A stretch of DNA of 64,000 nt from Solobacterium sp. (lineage in GTDB: Bacteria > Bacillota_I > Bacilli_A > Erysipelotrichales > Erysipelotrichaceae). The notes beneath the pieces were generated by a model, which saw nothing but the letters and a program-made list of their open reading frames with translations, searched no databases and was not told where the DNA came from. This document shows, one piece after another, positions 35,059 through 43,061 of this stretch (its first letter is position 1; every line of letters begins with the position of its first letter). Position numbers and translations under genes: made by a program. The DNA is taken from contig JAFRJJ010000083.1 in NCBI GenBank assembly GCA_017432325.1, positions 52,630 to 116,629 on the forward strand, in the 5' to 3' direction.

Positions 35059-35913
35059 ATGAGGATTACAAACGATTCTGATCTGCAGGAAGTGCTTAAT
35101 CAAACAAACGAGGGCGATGTGTTGGAATTGGCAGAAGGAACCTATCGGATCAAATGCAAAATTCATACACCCGGCCTTACGATCCGCGGTGCAGGCGCTG
35201 ACCGCACTAAAATCATCTGGGATGATTATGCAAAGAAAATTGCGTCTGACGGCAAAGAATTCAACACCTTCCGTACCTGGACAGTCGCTGTTGTCAGTGA
35301 CCATGTGACCATCGAAGATCTTTCGATCATCAATGATGCAGGACATCCGGAGCTGAAAGGCCAGGAGGTCGCCCTGACAGTTTACGGCGATGACTTCCAT
35401 ATGAACCGCTGCCGGCTCACATCTACACAGGATACGATCTTCCTCGGACCGCTCCCAGATGACCTGATTGAGCGCTATAATGGCTTTTTAACCGATGATT
35501 TGCGTGCTGACAAGTACTGCAGACAGTATTTCAGGGACTGTCTGATCGAAGGAACAGTGGATTTCATCTTCGGATGCGGTGACGCCCTGTTTGAGAACTG
35601 CGAGATCCGTTCCGTATATGACGCAAGAGATGTCGGCTATGCAGCAGCTCCTGCACATGCCCTTTCACAAACGGAAGGCATTCACTTCCGCAGATGCAGG
35701 TTCACTGCTGAAGACTCTGTCTCAGATGCCAGCATCTATCTTGCAAGGCCATGGAGGGACTACGGACTTGCTGTATTTGAAGACTGTACATACGGCCCGC
35801 ATATTCATCCGCTCGGCTTTGACAAATGGAATGACACAGACCGTGACCGTACGGCACGCTTCTATGAGGGCCCCCCTGTAGCAGGAAGAGTACCGTGGGC
35901 AAAGCATATCTGA
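35059..35913 (+). CDS. Pectinesterase (CE8), cytoplasmic type
   Basis: CE8 pectin methylesterases remove methyl esters from galacturonate. The 284-residue beta-helix protein has QDTIF (Asp125, acid), GTVDFIFG (Asp168, nucleophile) and LARPW (Arg230). All catalytic residues are present. There is no signal peptide, so it would demethylate imported oligogalacturonides. The ATG at 35059 has GGAG at good spacing; the TTG at 35047 is less likely. It is divergent from the pectin import unit, with a shared operator region. Confidence 0.92.
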   Translation: MRITNDSDLQEVLNQTNEGDVLELAEGTYRIKCKIHTPGLTIRGAGADRTKIIWDDYAKKIASDGKEFNTFRTWTVAVVSDHVTIEDLSIINDAGHPELKGQEVALTVYGDDFHMNRCRLTSTQDTIFLGPLPDDLIERYNGFLTDDLRADKYCRQYFRDCLIEGTVDFIFGCGDALFENCEIRSVYDARDVGYAAAPAHALSQTEGIHFRRCRFTAEDSVSDASIYLARPWRDYGLAVFEDCTYGPHIHPLGFDKWNDTDRDRTARFYEGPPVAGRVPWAKHI

Positions 35914-35943
35914 TCCATATTTTGTTCATGTCCCGATGTCGAA

Positions 35944-35957
35944 TGTAACCGATTTCA
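35944..35957. promoter_or_regulatory. Perfect cre site (CcpA) upstream of the aldolase-VOC gene
   Basis: TGTAACCGATTTCA matches the cre consensus TGWAANCGNTNWCA at all 14 positions. It lies 31 nt after the pectinesterase stop codon and just before operator copy 2, in the upstream region of the next gene. Confidence 0.7.
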
Positions 35958-35968
35958 GAAAAAATGTA

Positions 35969-35988
35969 AAAATATGGTAATTTTCAAC
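35969..35988. promoter_or_regulatory. 20-bp candidate operator, copy 2
   Basis: AAAATATGGTAATTTTCAAC differs from copy 1 at one base and has the same orientation. It lies 153 nt before the start of the aldolase-VOC gene, 11 nt after a perfect cre site. Confidence 0.6.
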
Positions 35989-36141
35989 ATAAAACCGTTT
36001 CTGTTTTCATGTGATTTCTGTTCATCATCATATCGATGACAAAAACTTTTTCATGAGCGGATCATATTGTAAATAACCAAAAAAAGTCAAAACAATCTGT
36101 TAAACCCAACAGCAAAACAATCGAAAGGAGGATTTGTTTGT

Positions 36142-37107
36142 ATGAATCATGAAACAGTGATGAGACGCTTATACGGGATCGGGATCATTCCCGCGATCGT
36201 ACTGGACCGTGTTGAGGATGCAGCCCCGCTGGCAGATGCCCTCTGCAAAGGAGGCCTTCCGGCAGCCGAAGTGACCTACCGCACAGACTGCGCGCACGAT
36301 GCCATGAAAGCAATGAAAGAACGCCGCCCGGAACTGATCGTAGGTGCCGGTACCGTCCTTACGACAGAACAGGTCGACTCCGCTCTGGATGCCGGCGCTG
36401 AATTTATCGTAGCACCCGGACTGAATCCGGAAGTCGTACGCTACTGCCAGCAGAAAGGCGTTCCCGTGATCCCGGGTGTTTCAACCGCTTCCGAGATCGA
36501 ACAGGCGATCTCCCTCGGTCTGACGACCGTCAAATTCTTCCCTGCCGAACAGCTTGGCGGCATTAAGACCATCAAAGCACTGTGCGGCCCTTACAGAAAT
36601 ATGACATTCTTGCCGACAGGCGGCGTCAATCCCGGCAATATGAACAGTTATCTGAATGATCCGAAGATCTTCGCTGTCGGCGGAACATGGATGGTAAAAG
36701 GAGAACTGATTAAAAACGGGAAATTCGATGAGATCGAAAAGCTGACACGGGAAGCAGTCCTGAACATGCTGCAGATCAGGCTGAAGCATGTCGGCGTCAA
36801 CATCCCTTCTGCCCAGGCAAGAGAAGCAGCTGACAGATATGCAGACCTTTTCCAGGGAAGCGTCAGGGTAGCTCCCACCGCATTCTTCGGCAGTGAATTT
36901 GTTGAGGTCGTACCTGACGGGACGATCGGCGAAAAAGGACATATCGCGATCGGTGTCAGTTCGGCAGAACGCGCACTGGCATTCTACCGCGGACTCGGTT
37001 ATGAATTTGACGAGTCTTCCATTGCATGCGATGAACGCGGCTATGTCAGGCTTGCTTATTTCAAAGAGCCTGTAGGCGGATTCAAGGTCCATATCGTCAA
37101 CAATTAA
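36142..37107 (+). CDS. KDPG aldolase fused to a C-terminal glyoxalase/VOC-like domain
   Basis: Residues 1-205 form a complete class I KDPG aldolase: AEVTYR at 42-47, VGAGTVLT, Schiff-base Lys131 in VKFFPAE, and PTGGVNPGN. Residues from about 213 (LKHVGVN...) to 321 form a vicinal-oxygen-chelate-like domain, ending with a GYVRLAYFKEPVGGFKVHIV pattern. Normal Eda is about 210 residues. AGGAGG precedes the ATG by 10 nt. The added domain may bind an uronate ligand or metal, or work on a related keto acid. A cre site and operator copy 2 lie upstream. A second, single-domain eda is in the uxa operon. Confidence 0.85.
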   Translation: MNHETVMRRLYGIGIIPAIVLDRVEDAAPLADALCKGGLPAAEVTYRTDCAHDAMKAMKERRPELIVGAGTVLTTEQVDSALDAGAEFIVAPGLNPEVVRYCQQKGVPVIPGVSTASEIEQAISLGLTTVKFFPAEQLGGIKTIKALCGPYRNMTFLPTGGVNPGNMNSYLNDPKIFAVGGTWMVKGELIKNGKFDEIEKLTREAVLNMLQIRLKHVGVNIPSAQAREAADRYADLFQGSVRVAPTAFFGSEFVEVVPDGTIGEKGHIAIGVSSAERALAFYRGLGYEFDESSIACDERGYVRLAYFKEPVGGFKVHIVNN

Positions 37108-37118
37108 CATTTTCAAAG

Positions 37119-37145
37119 CCTGTACCGGCAGCGGTACAGGTTTTT
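37119..37145 (+). terminator. Terminator of the aldolase-VOC gene
   Basis: CCTGTACCG and CGGTACAGG form a perfect 9-bp stem with loop GCAG and are followed by TTTTT. Confidence 0.9.
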
Positions 37146-37172
37146 ATTTGAACATCTGGTCTTTCACAGCAG

Positions 37173-37215
37173 AAAAAAAATGATGGTTCATGCGTGATGC
37201 ACATCAGCCATCATT
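37173..37215 (-). terminator. Terminator of the uxuA-divergent AraC gene
   Basis: On the minus strand AATGATGG pairs with CCATCATT across a 21-nt loop, followed by a run of T residues. It lies 43 nt after the AraC stop codon and faces the previous terminator. Confidence 0.6.
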
Positions 37216-37258
37216 GCTGTTTTATGCTGTAGACGAAGAGCACGGGTCTCGTTGCGGC

Positions 37259-38170
37259 TCAGTCATTTCCGTGAGCATCCTTCTGTCTTCCCGGATACAT
37301 CGGATCATGCAGATAGACTTTCTGATAATCCTTCGGAGACAGATGAAATTCTTTCTTAAACGCCCTGTAAAACGCGGAATAGTCCGTGAACCCGTAGTCT
37401 GCGTAGATACGGCTGACCGCTTTTCCTGTCTTTATTTCGTCAGCGCACCGTTCCAGCCGCTTTTTGACGATGTACTGATGCACAGACATGCCGGTCCTCT
37501 CCTTGAACTCATGTGCCGCGTAATACTTGGAAATATAGAACTGTTCTCCTAACGTTTCCAGGGAAAGATCTTCGTCGAGATGACGGTCGATATATCCGAT
37601 CATCGCCTGGATCAGATCGATCTCTTTTTCTTTGTGCTTCGGATGATCCTGTTCATAAGCAAGTCTGCTTAACGTCATGATCAGGTCAGAGATCATGATT
37701 CCGGCAAATACGCTTCTTCCGTATCTGTCCATGCTTTCCTCTTCGATCAGTCTCAGGATCTTTGACTGGATCAGGGCATACTCATGTTCTTTGAAATGGT
37801 ATATATATTTCCCGTCTGTTTCCACACGTCTGACGATATAAGACAGTTCCTCGGACTGTGCGCTCAGTCTGCGGTAATAGGATGCAGAGATCCAGAAAAC
37901 ATAGCGGCAGTAGGATCTCTCATCATTTTCGGTGACTGCGCGGTGGACCGTCCCGGGCGGAACGATCACGACACTGCGGCTGCTGAGCGGGGTGTATTTC
38001 CCTTCGATCTCCATTTCGATCTTCCCGGCGACCGGGAAATAGAATTCATAATAGTCATGCACATGCGGTGAAACGCTCTGAAAATGAGAGTCACTATAAT
38101 AGTAGATCTCATAGTTTTCCTTTGTCATTTTCTGGAGCCGGTTGAACTCCGAACGATAGTTCTTTTTCAT
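37259..38170 (-). CDS. AraC family transcriptional regulator (divergent from uxuA)
   Basis: This 303-residue regulator has a cupin-like sensor domain (about 20-130, with VSPHVHDYYEFYFPVAGKI) and a C-terminal AraC double HTH (about 200-300, with YGFTDYSAFYRAFKKEFHLSPKDY). It is divergent from uxuA-uxuB and is the natural candidate regulator of those genes, sensing a uronate or aldonate. A TTG at 38188 opens the frame earlier, but the ATG at 38170 fits the protein better. Neither has a clear Shine-Dalgarno, suggesting low expression. Confidence 0.88.
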   Translation of the reverse strand: MKKNYRSEFNRLQKMTKENYEIYYYSDSHFQSVSPHVHDYYEFYFPVAGKIEMEIEGKYTPLSSRSVVIVPPGTVHRAVTENDERSYCRYVFWISASYYRRLSAQSEELSYIVRRVETDGKYIYHFKEHEYALIQSKILRLIEEESMDRYGRSVFAGIMISDLIMTLSRLAYEQDHPKHKEKEIDLIQAMIGYIDRHLDEDLSLETLGEQFYISKYYAAHEFKERTGMSVHQYIVKKRLERCADEIKTGKAVSRIYADYGFTDYSAFYRAFKKEFHLSPKDYQKVYLHDPMYPGRQKDAHGND

Positions 38171-38182
38171 AGTTTTATGATA

Positions 38183-38221
38183 GCACAATATTTACAATGT
38201 ATTAACCAATTTGCACAATAT
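38183..38221. promoter_or_regulatory. Direct repeats GCACAATAT between AraC and uxuA
   Basis: GCACAATAT occurs at 38183-38191 and again at 38213-38221, spaced 30 bp apart (about three helix turns) in the same orientation. Direct half-sites with helical phasing are typical of AraC-family operators. Confidence 0.5.
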
Positions 38222-38287
38222 AAATCGTGTCAAAAATCAACGAAAATGTAATCGTAAGGAACAAAGAAAGAAAGGATGGTAAACCTC

Positions 38288-39364
38288 ATGGAAATGACAT
38301 TACGCTGGTATGGATCCAAACACGACACAGTAACACTCGAACAGATCAGACAGATCCCCGGTGTGACCGGAGTTATCACAATGCTGTATGACAAGCAGCC
38401 CGGCGACCTCTGGACACAGGAAGAGATCCACGCATTAAAAGAAGAAGTTGAAGCAGCCGGACTTCACATTGCCGGTATCGAATCCGTCAATGTTTCCGAC
38501 GCCATCAAAGCAGGAACAGCCGACAGAGACAAGGATATCGCGACTTATATCGAATGCCTCAGAAACCTCGGCAAAGAAGACATTCATCTTGTCTGCTATA
38601 ATTTCATGCCTGTATTTGACTGGACAAGAACAGAACTGGCAAGAAAGAGAGCTGACGGCTCCACAGTACTTGCATACACACAGGAAGCAGTCGACAACCT
38701 CGTACCTGAAAAGATGTTTGACAGCATTGCTTCAGATATGAACGGCACAATGATGCCCGGCTGGGAGCCTGAAAGAATGGCAAAGGTCAAGGAACTGTTT
38801 GAACTGTACAAGAACATTGATGAAGAAACACTGTTCAACAACCTGGTTTACTTCCTGAAGGCGATCATGCCGGTATGCAATGAATATGACATCAAGATGG
38901 CGATCCATCCGGATGATCCTGCATGGCCTGTATTCGGTCTGCCGAGAATCATCAGAAGCGAAGAAAAGATCCTTCGTCTGATGAACGCAGTAGATGATGT
39001 TCACAACGGTGTCACATTCTGCGCAGGAAGCTATGGAACAAGCCTGAAGAATGATCTGCCTCACATGATCAGAGCACTGAAAGGAAGAGTACACTTCGCA
39101 CATGTACGCAACCTGAAGTTCAACACACCGGATGACTTCGAAGAAGCATGCCATCTGTCAAGTGACGGAACATTCGATATGTACGAGATCGTCAGAGCGC
39201 TGTATGAAACAGGATTCAACGGACCGATCAGACCCGACCACGGCAGAATGATCTGGGGTGAAGTCGCAATGCCCGGCTATGGTCTGTATGACAGAGCATT
39301 AGGCGCATGCTATATCGAAGGTCTTTGGGAAGCAATTGAGAAAGCAGAAACGAGAGGATTCTAA
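38288..39364 (+). CDS. uxuA: Mannonate dehydratase
   Basis: UxuA dehydrates D-mannonate to KDG. The 358-residue TIM-barrel protein begins MEMTLRWYG, matching the family N-terminus. It carries the metal-site segments IHPDDPAW and VHFAHVRNL and ends with PIRPDHGRMIWGE. The ATG at 38288 was chosen over that at 38276, which abuts the AAAGG; GGATGG lies 8 nt before 38288. It is followed directly by uxuB (overlap of one base). A divergent AraC regulator lies upstream. Confidence 0.95.
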   Translation: MEMTLRWYGSKHDTVTLEQIRQIPGVTGVITMLYDKQPGDLWTQEEIHALKEEVEAAGLHIAGIESVNVSDAIKAGTADRDKDIATYIECLRNLGKEDIHLVCYNFMPVFDWTRTELARKRADGSTVLAYTQEAVDNLVPEKMFDSIASDMNGTMMPGWEPERMAKVKELFELYKNIDEETLFNNLVYFLKAIMPVCNEYDIKMAIHPDDPAWPVFGLPRIIRSEEKILRLMNAVDDVHNGVTFCAGSYGTSLKNDLPHMIRALKGRVHFAHVRNLKFNTPDDFEEACHLSSDGTFDMYEIVRALYETGFNGPIRPDHGRMIWGEVAMPGYGLYDRALGACYIEGLWEAIEKAETRGF

Positions 39365-40221
39365 TGATGGAAAAGAATGTACTGAATACTGACCTGACAG
39401 GAAAGGTCGCTGTTGTTACGGGTGCTGGCGGAGTTCTGTGCTCAGCATTTGCTAAGGTTCTTGCAAGAGCAGGCGCAAAGGTTGCTCTGCTTGACAGAAA
39501 TTTCGACAATGCAAACAGGTTCGCTGAAGAGATCAATGCTGAAGGCGGCTGCGCTAAGGCTTATGCATGCGACGTCCTGGACAAGGATATCTGCTATGCG
39601 GTTGCAGACGAAGTCCTGAAGGATCTCGGTCCCTGCGACATTCTGCTCAACGGTGCAGGCGGAAACAATCCCCGCGCTACAACTGACAAAGAATATTTCG
39701 AAGCAGGCGACATCGAAGCAGACACAAAGAGCTTCTTCGATCTTGATAAGAGCGGCGTTGAATTCGTCTTCAACCTGAACTTCATCGGAACACTGATCCC
39801 GACACAGGCATTCGCAAGACAGATGGTCGGACGTGAAGGATGCAACATCCTGAACATCTCCTCCATGAACGCGTATACACCGCTGACAAAGATTCCTGCT
39901 TACTCCGGAGCGAAAGCTGCTGTTACCAACTTCACACAGTGGCTGGCAGTTCACTTCTCCAAAGCAGGCATCCGTGTCAATGCGATCGCACCCGGCTTCT
40001 TCTCCACAAAGCAGAATGCAGCCCTGCTGTGGAACGCAGACGGAACACCTACAGCACGTACAGGAAAGATCCTGGTTGCTACACCGATGGGAAGATTCGG
40101 CGACAGCGAAAAAGAACTTGCCGGTGCAGTCCTGTTCCTGCTGAACAATGATGCAGCAAGCTTCATTACCGGTGTAACACTCCCGATCGACGGCGGATTC
40201 TCCGCTTACTCCGGCGTGTAA
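39364..40221 (+). CDS. uxuB: Fructuronate reductase (D-mannonate oxidoreductase), SDR type
   Basis: This 285-residue SDR reduces fructuronate to mannonate with NAD(P)H. It has TGAGGVLC (cofactor), NGAGGNNP, and the catalytic YSGAK. This is the SDR form known from Bacillus (YjmF), unrelated to the long-chain UxaB type at 17791-19293. Its start codon overlaps the uxuA stop by one base (TAATG). With UxaC and UxuA it completes the glucuronate branch. Confidence 0.88.
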   Translation: MMEKNVLNTDLTGKVAVVTGAGGVLCSAFAKVLARAGAKVALLDRNFDNANRFAEEINAEGGCAKAYACDVLDKDICYAVADEVLKDLGPCDILLNGAGGNNPRATTDKEYFEAGDIEADTKSFFDLDKSGVEFVFNLNFIGTLIPTQAFARQMVGREGCNILNISSMNAYTPLTKIPAYSGAKAAVTNFTQWLAVHFSKAGIRVNAIAPGFFSTKQNAALLWNADGTPTARTGKILVATPMGRFGDSEKELAGAVLFLLNNDAASFITGVTLPIDGGFSAYSGV

Positions 40222-40243
40222 TTCATAAACCAACCCCTTCAAA

Positions 40244-40274
40244 GATCCCTGCAGTGAAAGCTGCGGGGTCTTTT
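40244..40274 (+). terminator. Terminator of uxuA-uxuB
   Basis: GATCCCTGCAG and CTGCGGGGTC form a stem with one bulged base and one wobble, followed by TTTT. Confidence 0.75.
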
Positions 40275-40334
40275 GATTTGCTTTCCCTGACATTTCATGA
40301 TTAGATGTTGAACGTACACATGAGGATTTAAATT

Positions 40335-41669
40335 ATGCAGAACATGACCGAAGGATCCCTGTTTTCCCATTTATGGCGCTATGCCGTGCCTTTACTGCTG
40401 GCAAACTGGCTCCAGCTTGCTTATAACGCGGCAGACTCCATGATCGCCGGAAGATTCATCGGGCAGGATGCCCTTGCTGCGGAAGGAATTGCCGCACCGG
40501 TCATGAATCTGGTCATTCTAGCCATTTCAGGACTGTGCATCGGAGCTGGCATCTTCATGAGCGAACGCTTTGGCGCAAATGATATGGCTTCCTTCCGGAA
40601 ATCCCTGTCAGCTGTCCTGAAAGCCGGCATTATCCTGAGCCTGTTCATTGCGGTACCCGGATTACTGCTCACACCGCTGATCCTGCGGATGCTGGCAGTA
40701 CCGGAAGAGATCTTCCGCATTACGACGATCTATCAGCGGATCACCTTTATCGGCGTACCGTTTACCTTTATATACAATGCCCTGGCTTCCGCTATGAAAA
40801 GTGTCGGTGATTCCAAACGACCGCTCCGTTTCCTTGCGATCTGTTCGGTCCTGAACATTATCCTGGACCTGATCCTGCTGGGCGTATTCCATCTGGGTAT
40901 TACGACCAGTGCGCTGACAACGGTATTTGCCCAGGTCTTCTCCGCGTTCCTTGCGGCCAGATGCATGATAAAGGAAATGCCGGACCTGATCCCGCATGAT
41001 GAAGAATGGAGAACAGATACGGCATTGTTGAAACGTGTCATGAATTACGGTCTGCCCTCTGCTCTACAGCAGGCTGTACAGCCGATCGGCAAGCTCCTGA
41101 TACAGTCACAGGTCAACCTGCTCGGCGTCAGCACGATCGCCGCATTCAACGCAGTCAGCCGTGTGGACAGCTTCGCACTGATCCCGGAACAGGGAATCGC
41201 CTCAGCCATCTCAACATGCATCGCTCAGAACCGCGGCGCCAATAAGCCTGACAGGATCAGGAAAGGATTCCTGACCGGCATTACCATGGAATTCTGCTAC
41301 GGCATCCTGATCGGCATTGCAGCTATGGCATTCGGAAGCCATATCGTTGCCCTGTTTATCAAAGGAAACGGTACCGCGGAAGTCATCCGTGAAGGGACTG
41401 CATACCTTTCCGTCATGGCGTGGATCTATACACTTCCCGGCTTTACCAATGGTTTCCAGGGATACTGCAGAGGTGTCGGGAAGATCCCCATTACGATCCT
41501 GTGCACATTCATTCAGATCTCCCTGCGCACCATCGGTACATTCCTGCTTGCAGGCAGGATCGGCATCAAAGGTATCGCAGCCGCGAGCGGCATCGGCTGG
41601 GCAGCCATGCTGTTATTTGAAGTACCGTATGTGCTTCATCACATGAAGAATCTAGAACATCAGAAATAA
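40335..41669 (+). CDS. MATE family efflux transporter
   Basis: This 444-residue membrane protein with twelve helices belongs to the multidrug and toxic compound extrusion family. Marks are the N-terminal AYNAADSMIAGRFIG pattern and QPIGKLLIQSQVNLLG in the second half. It would export cationic drugs or metabolites using an ion gradient. GAGG lies 9 nt before the start. It has its own terminators on both sides, so it is probably a single unit unrelated to the uronate genes. The substrate is unknown. Confidence 0.92.
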   Translation: MQNMTEGSLFSHLWRYAVPLLLANWLQLAYNAADSMIAGRFIGQDALAAEGIAAPVMNLVILAISGLCIGAGIFMSERFGANDMASFRKSLSAVLKAGIILSLFIAVPGLLLTPLILRMLAVPEEIFRITTIYQRITFIGVPFTFIYNALASAMKSVGDSKRPLRFLAICSVLNIILDLILLGVFHLGITTSALTTVFAQVFSAFLAARCMIKEMPDLIPHDEEWRTDTALLKRVMNYGLPSALQQAVQPIGKLLIQSQVNLLGVSTIAAFNAVSRVDSFALIPEQGIASAISTCIAQNRGANKPDRIRKGFLTGITMEFCYGILIGIAAMAFGSHIVALFIKGNGTAEVIREGTAYLSVMAWIYTLPGFTNGFQGYCRGVGKIPITILCTFIQISLRTIGTFLLAGRIGIKGIAAASGIGWAAMLLFEVPYVLHHMKNLEHQK

Positions 41670-41676
41670 GATATTC

Positions 41677-41708
41677 AGAGATCCTGATCTGATCACGGAT
41701 CTCTTTTT
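41677..41708 (+). terminator. Terminator of the MATE gene
   Basis: AGAGATCC and GGATCTCT pair around a 12-nt loop and are followed by TTTTT. Confidence 0.8.
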
Positions 41709-41734
41709 ATGTGTTCCCCCGCAGGAACAGAAAA

Positions 41735-41760
41735 GGATGAGCTGCTGCGCTCATCCCTTT
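41735..41760. terminator. Terminator between convergent MATE and GH1 genes
   Basis: GGATGAGC and GCTCATCC form a perfect 8-bp stem with A residues on the left and T residues on the right, so it can work on both strands. It ends the leftward glycoside operon. Confidence 0.8.
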
Positions 41761-41776
41761 TCCGTATTTTCCTTAA

Positions 41777-43060
41777 TTATCCTGCAAAGCTTCCGAGATA
41801 TTTCAGACTTTCTTTCGGAATTCTTGTCTGTGTGCTTCTGTCGACCGCGATCAGGCCGAATGTCATGCCAAAACCCTTCTGCCATTCAAAGTTATCCATC
41901 AGACTCCAGTGGCAGTATCCCTTTACGGGGATACCGTCATCCATGCAGTTTTTCACACCCTGCAGAGCTCTGCGGATAAATTCCACTCTTCTGGAATCAT
42001 CCGACATTGCGGTACCGTTCTCCGTTACGATCAGGTCTCCTTTGAAATCTTCATGAACGCGGCGGATCACATGTTCCAATGCTTCCGGATAGAACTCATA
42101 ATCCATCTGGGTCAGCTCCGCGCCTTCCGGACACGGCAGCTGTCCTTCCGGACCGTATTGGGTTCTGGTATAGTTCTGTACACCTAGGAAGTCATCCCCT
42201 TCCAGATAAGGAAGATAATGTGTAAACTCTTCTTCCCAGGCAGCCTGTTCAAACTGCTCTCCGCCAGGCAGTGCCTGCAGGTCATGCATGGACAGAGTAA
42301 TTCCGACTTTGATTTCAGGATACAGTGCTTTGATTGCCTGTTTTGCGGCCTGATGTGCTCTCATGACCAGAAGATCCCCTTCCGGTGTGCGGGAACTGAC
42401 GAAGATCTGAGGCTGCGGTGTGCCGAATATCTCAGCATTTTCCATCGCCGCATACTTCATGTTTTCCATCATTTTTTCGAAGTTCATGCCGACCTGGACA
42501 GTTCCTTCAGCTTTCTTTGCGTTTTTAGACGCCTGTTCTGCCATCAGACGGAACCGCTTTGCAATCGCAGCCAGCTGGAGTCCCATATTTGCTTCATTGA
42601 TCGTGCAGATGTAATTCAGATCAGCCCCGAGCTTCTGCGTTACATATGACGCATATCTTCGGAAATATTCCACTGTGCTTTCTGCTTCCCATCCGCCTTT
42701 TCTGATCAGCCATACCGGACTGGTGAAATGCATCAATGTAACAATGGGCTCAATATTGTTTTCCCTGCAGCAGGCTATGACCTTCCGGTAATGTTCGATC
42801 TCATTTTCATCGAACTTTCCTTCTTCCGGTTCGATCCTTGCCCATTCCACTGAGAAGCGGTAAGCATTCAGTCCTGCATCTGCCATCAGCTGAATATCTT
42901 CTTCATAACGGTTGTAATGATCACAGGCTTCACCGCTAGGTTCGGTAAAACTGGTATGGGGCATATGTTCCTGTGCCCAGTAATCACTGTGAATATTGTT
43001 TCCTTCTACCTGGTGCGCAGCAGTTGCGGCACCGATCAGAAATCCCTTGGGAAATGTCAT
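41777..43060 (-). CDS. GH1 family glycosidase (beta-glucosidase-like)
   Basis: This 427-residue (beta/alpha)8 retaining glycosidase has the acid/base in TINEAN (Glu156, where the common form is NEP) and the nucleophile in VTENG (Glu347). There is no signal peptide and no recognition site that marks 6-phospho-glycosides, so it probably hydrolyses free beta-glycosides inside the cell. The ATG at 43060 has GGAGG upstream; the frame is open 20 codons further. It is the last gene of the glycoside operon, one base after the GH43 stop codon. Confidence 0.9.
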   Translation of the reverse strand: MTFPKGFLIGAATAAHQVEGNNIHSDYWAQEHMPHTSFTEPSGEACDHYNRYEEDIQLMADAGLNAYRFSVEWARIEPEEGKFDENEIEHYRKVIACCRENNIEPIVTLMHFTSPVWLIRKGGWEAESTVEYFRRYASYVTQKLGADLNYICTINEANMGLQLAAIAKRFRLMAEQASKNAKKAEGTVQVGMNFEKMMENMKYAAMENAEIFGTPQPQIFVSSRTPEGDLLVMRAHQAAKQAIKALYPEIKVGITLSMHDLQALPGGEQFEQAAWEEEFTHYLPYLEGDDFLGVQNYTRTQYGPEGQLPCPEGAELTQMDYEFYPEALEHVIRRVHEDFKGDLIVTENGTAMSDDSRRVEFIRRALQGVKNCMDDGIPVKGYCHWSLMDNFEWQKGFGMTFGLIAVDRSTQTRIPKESLKYLGSFAG

Positions 43061-43061
43061 A

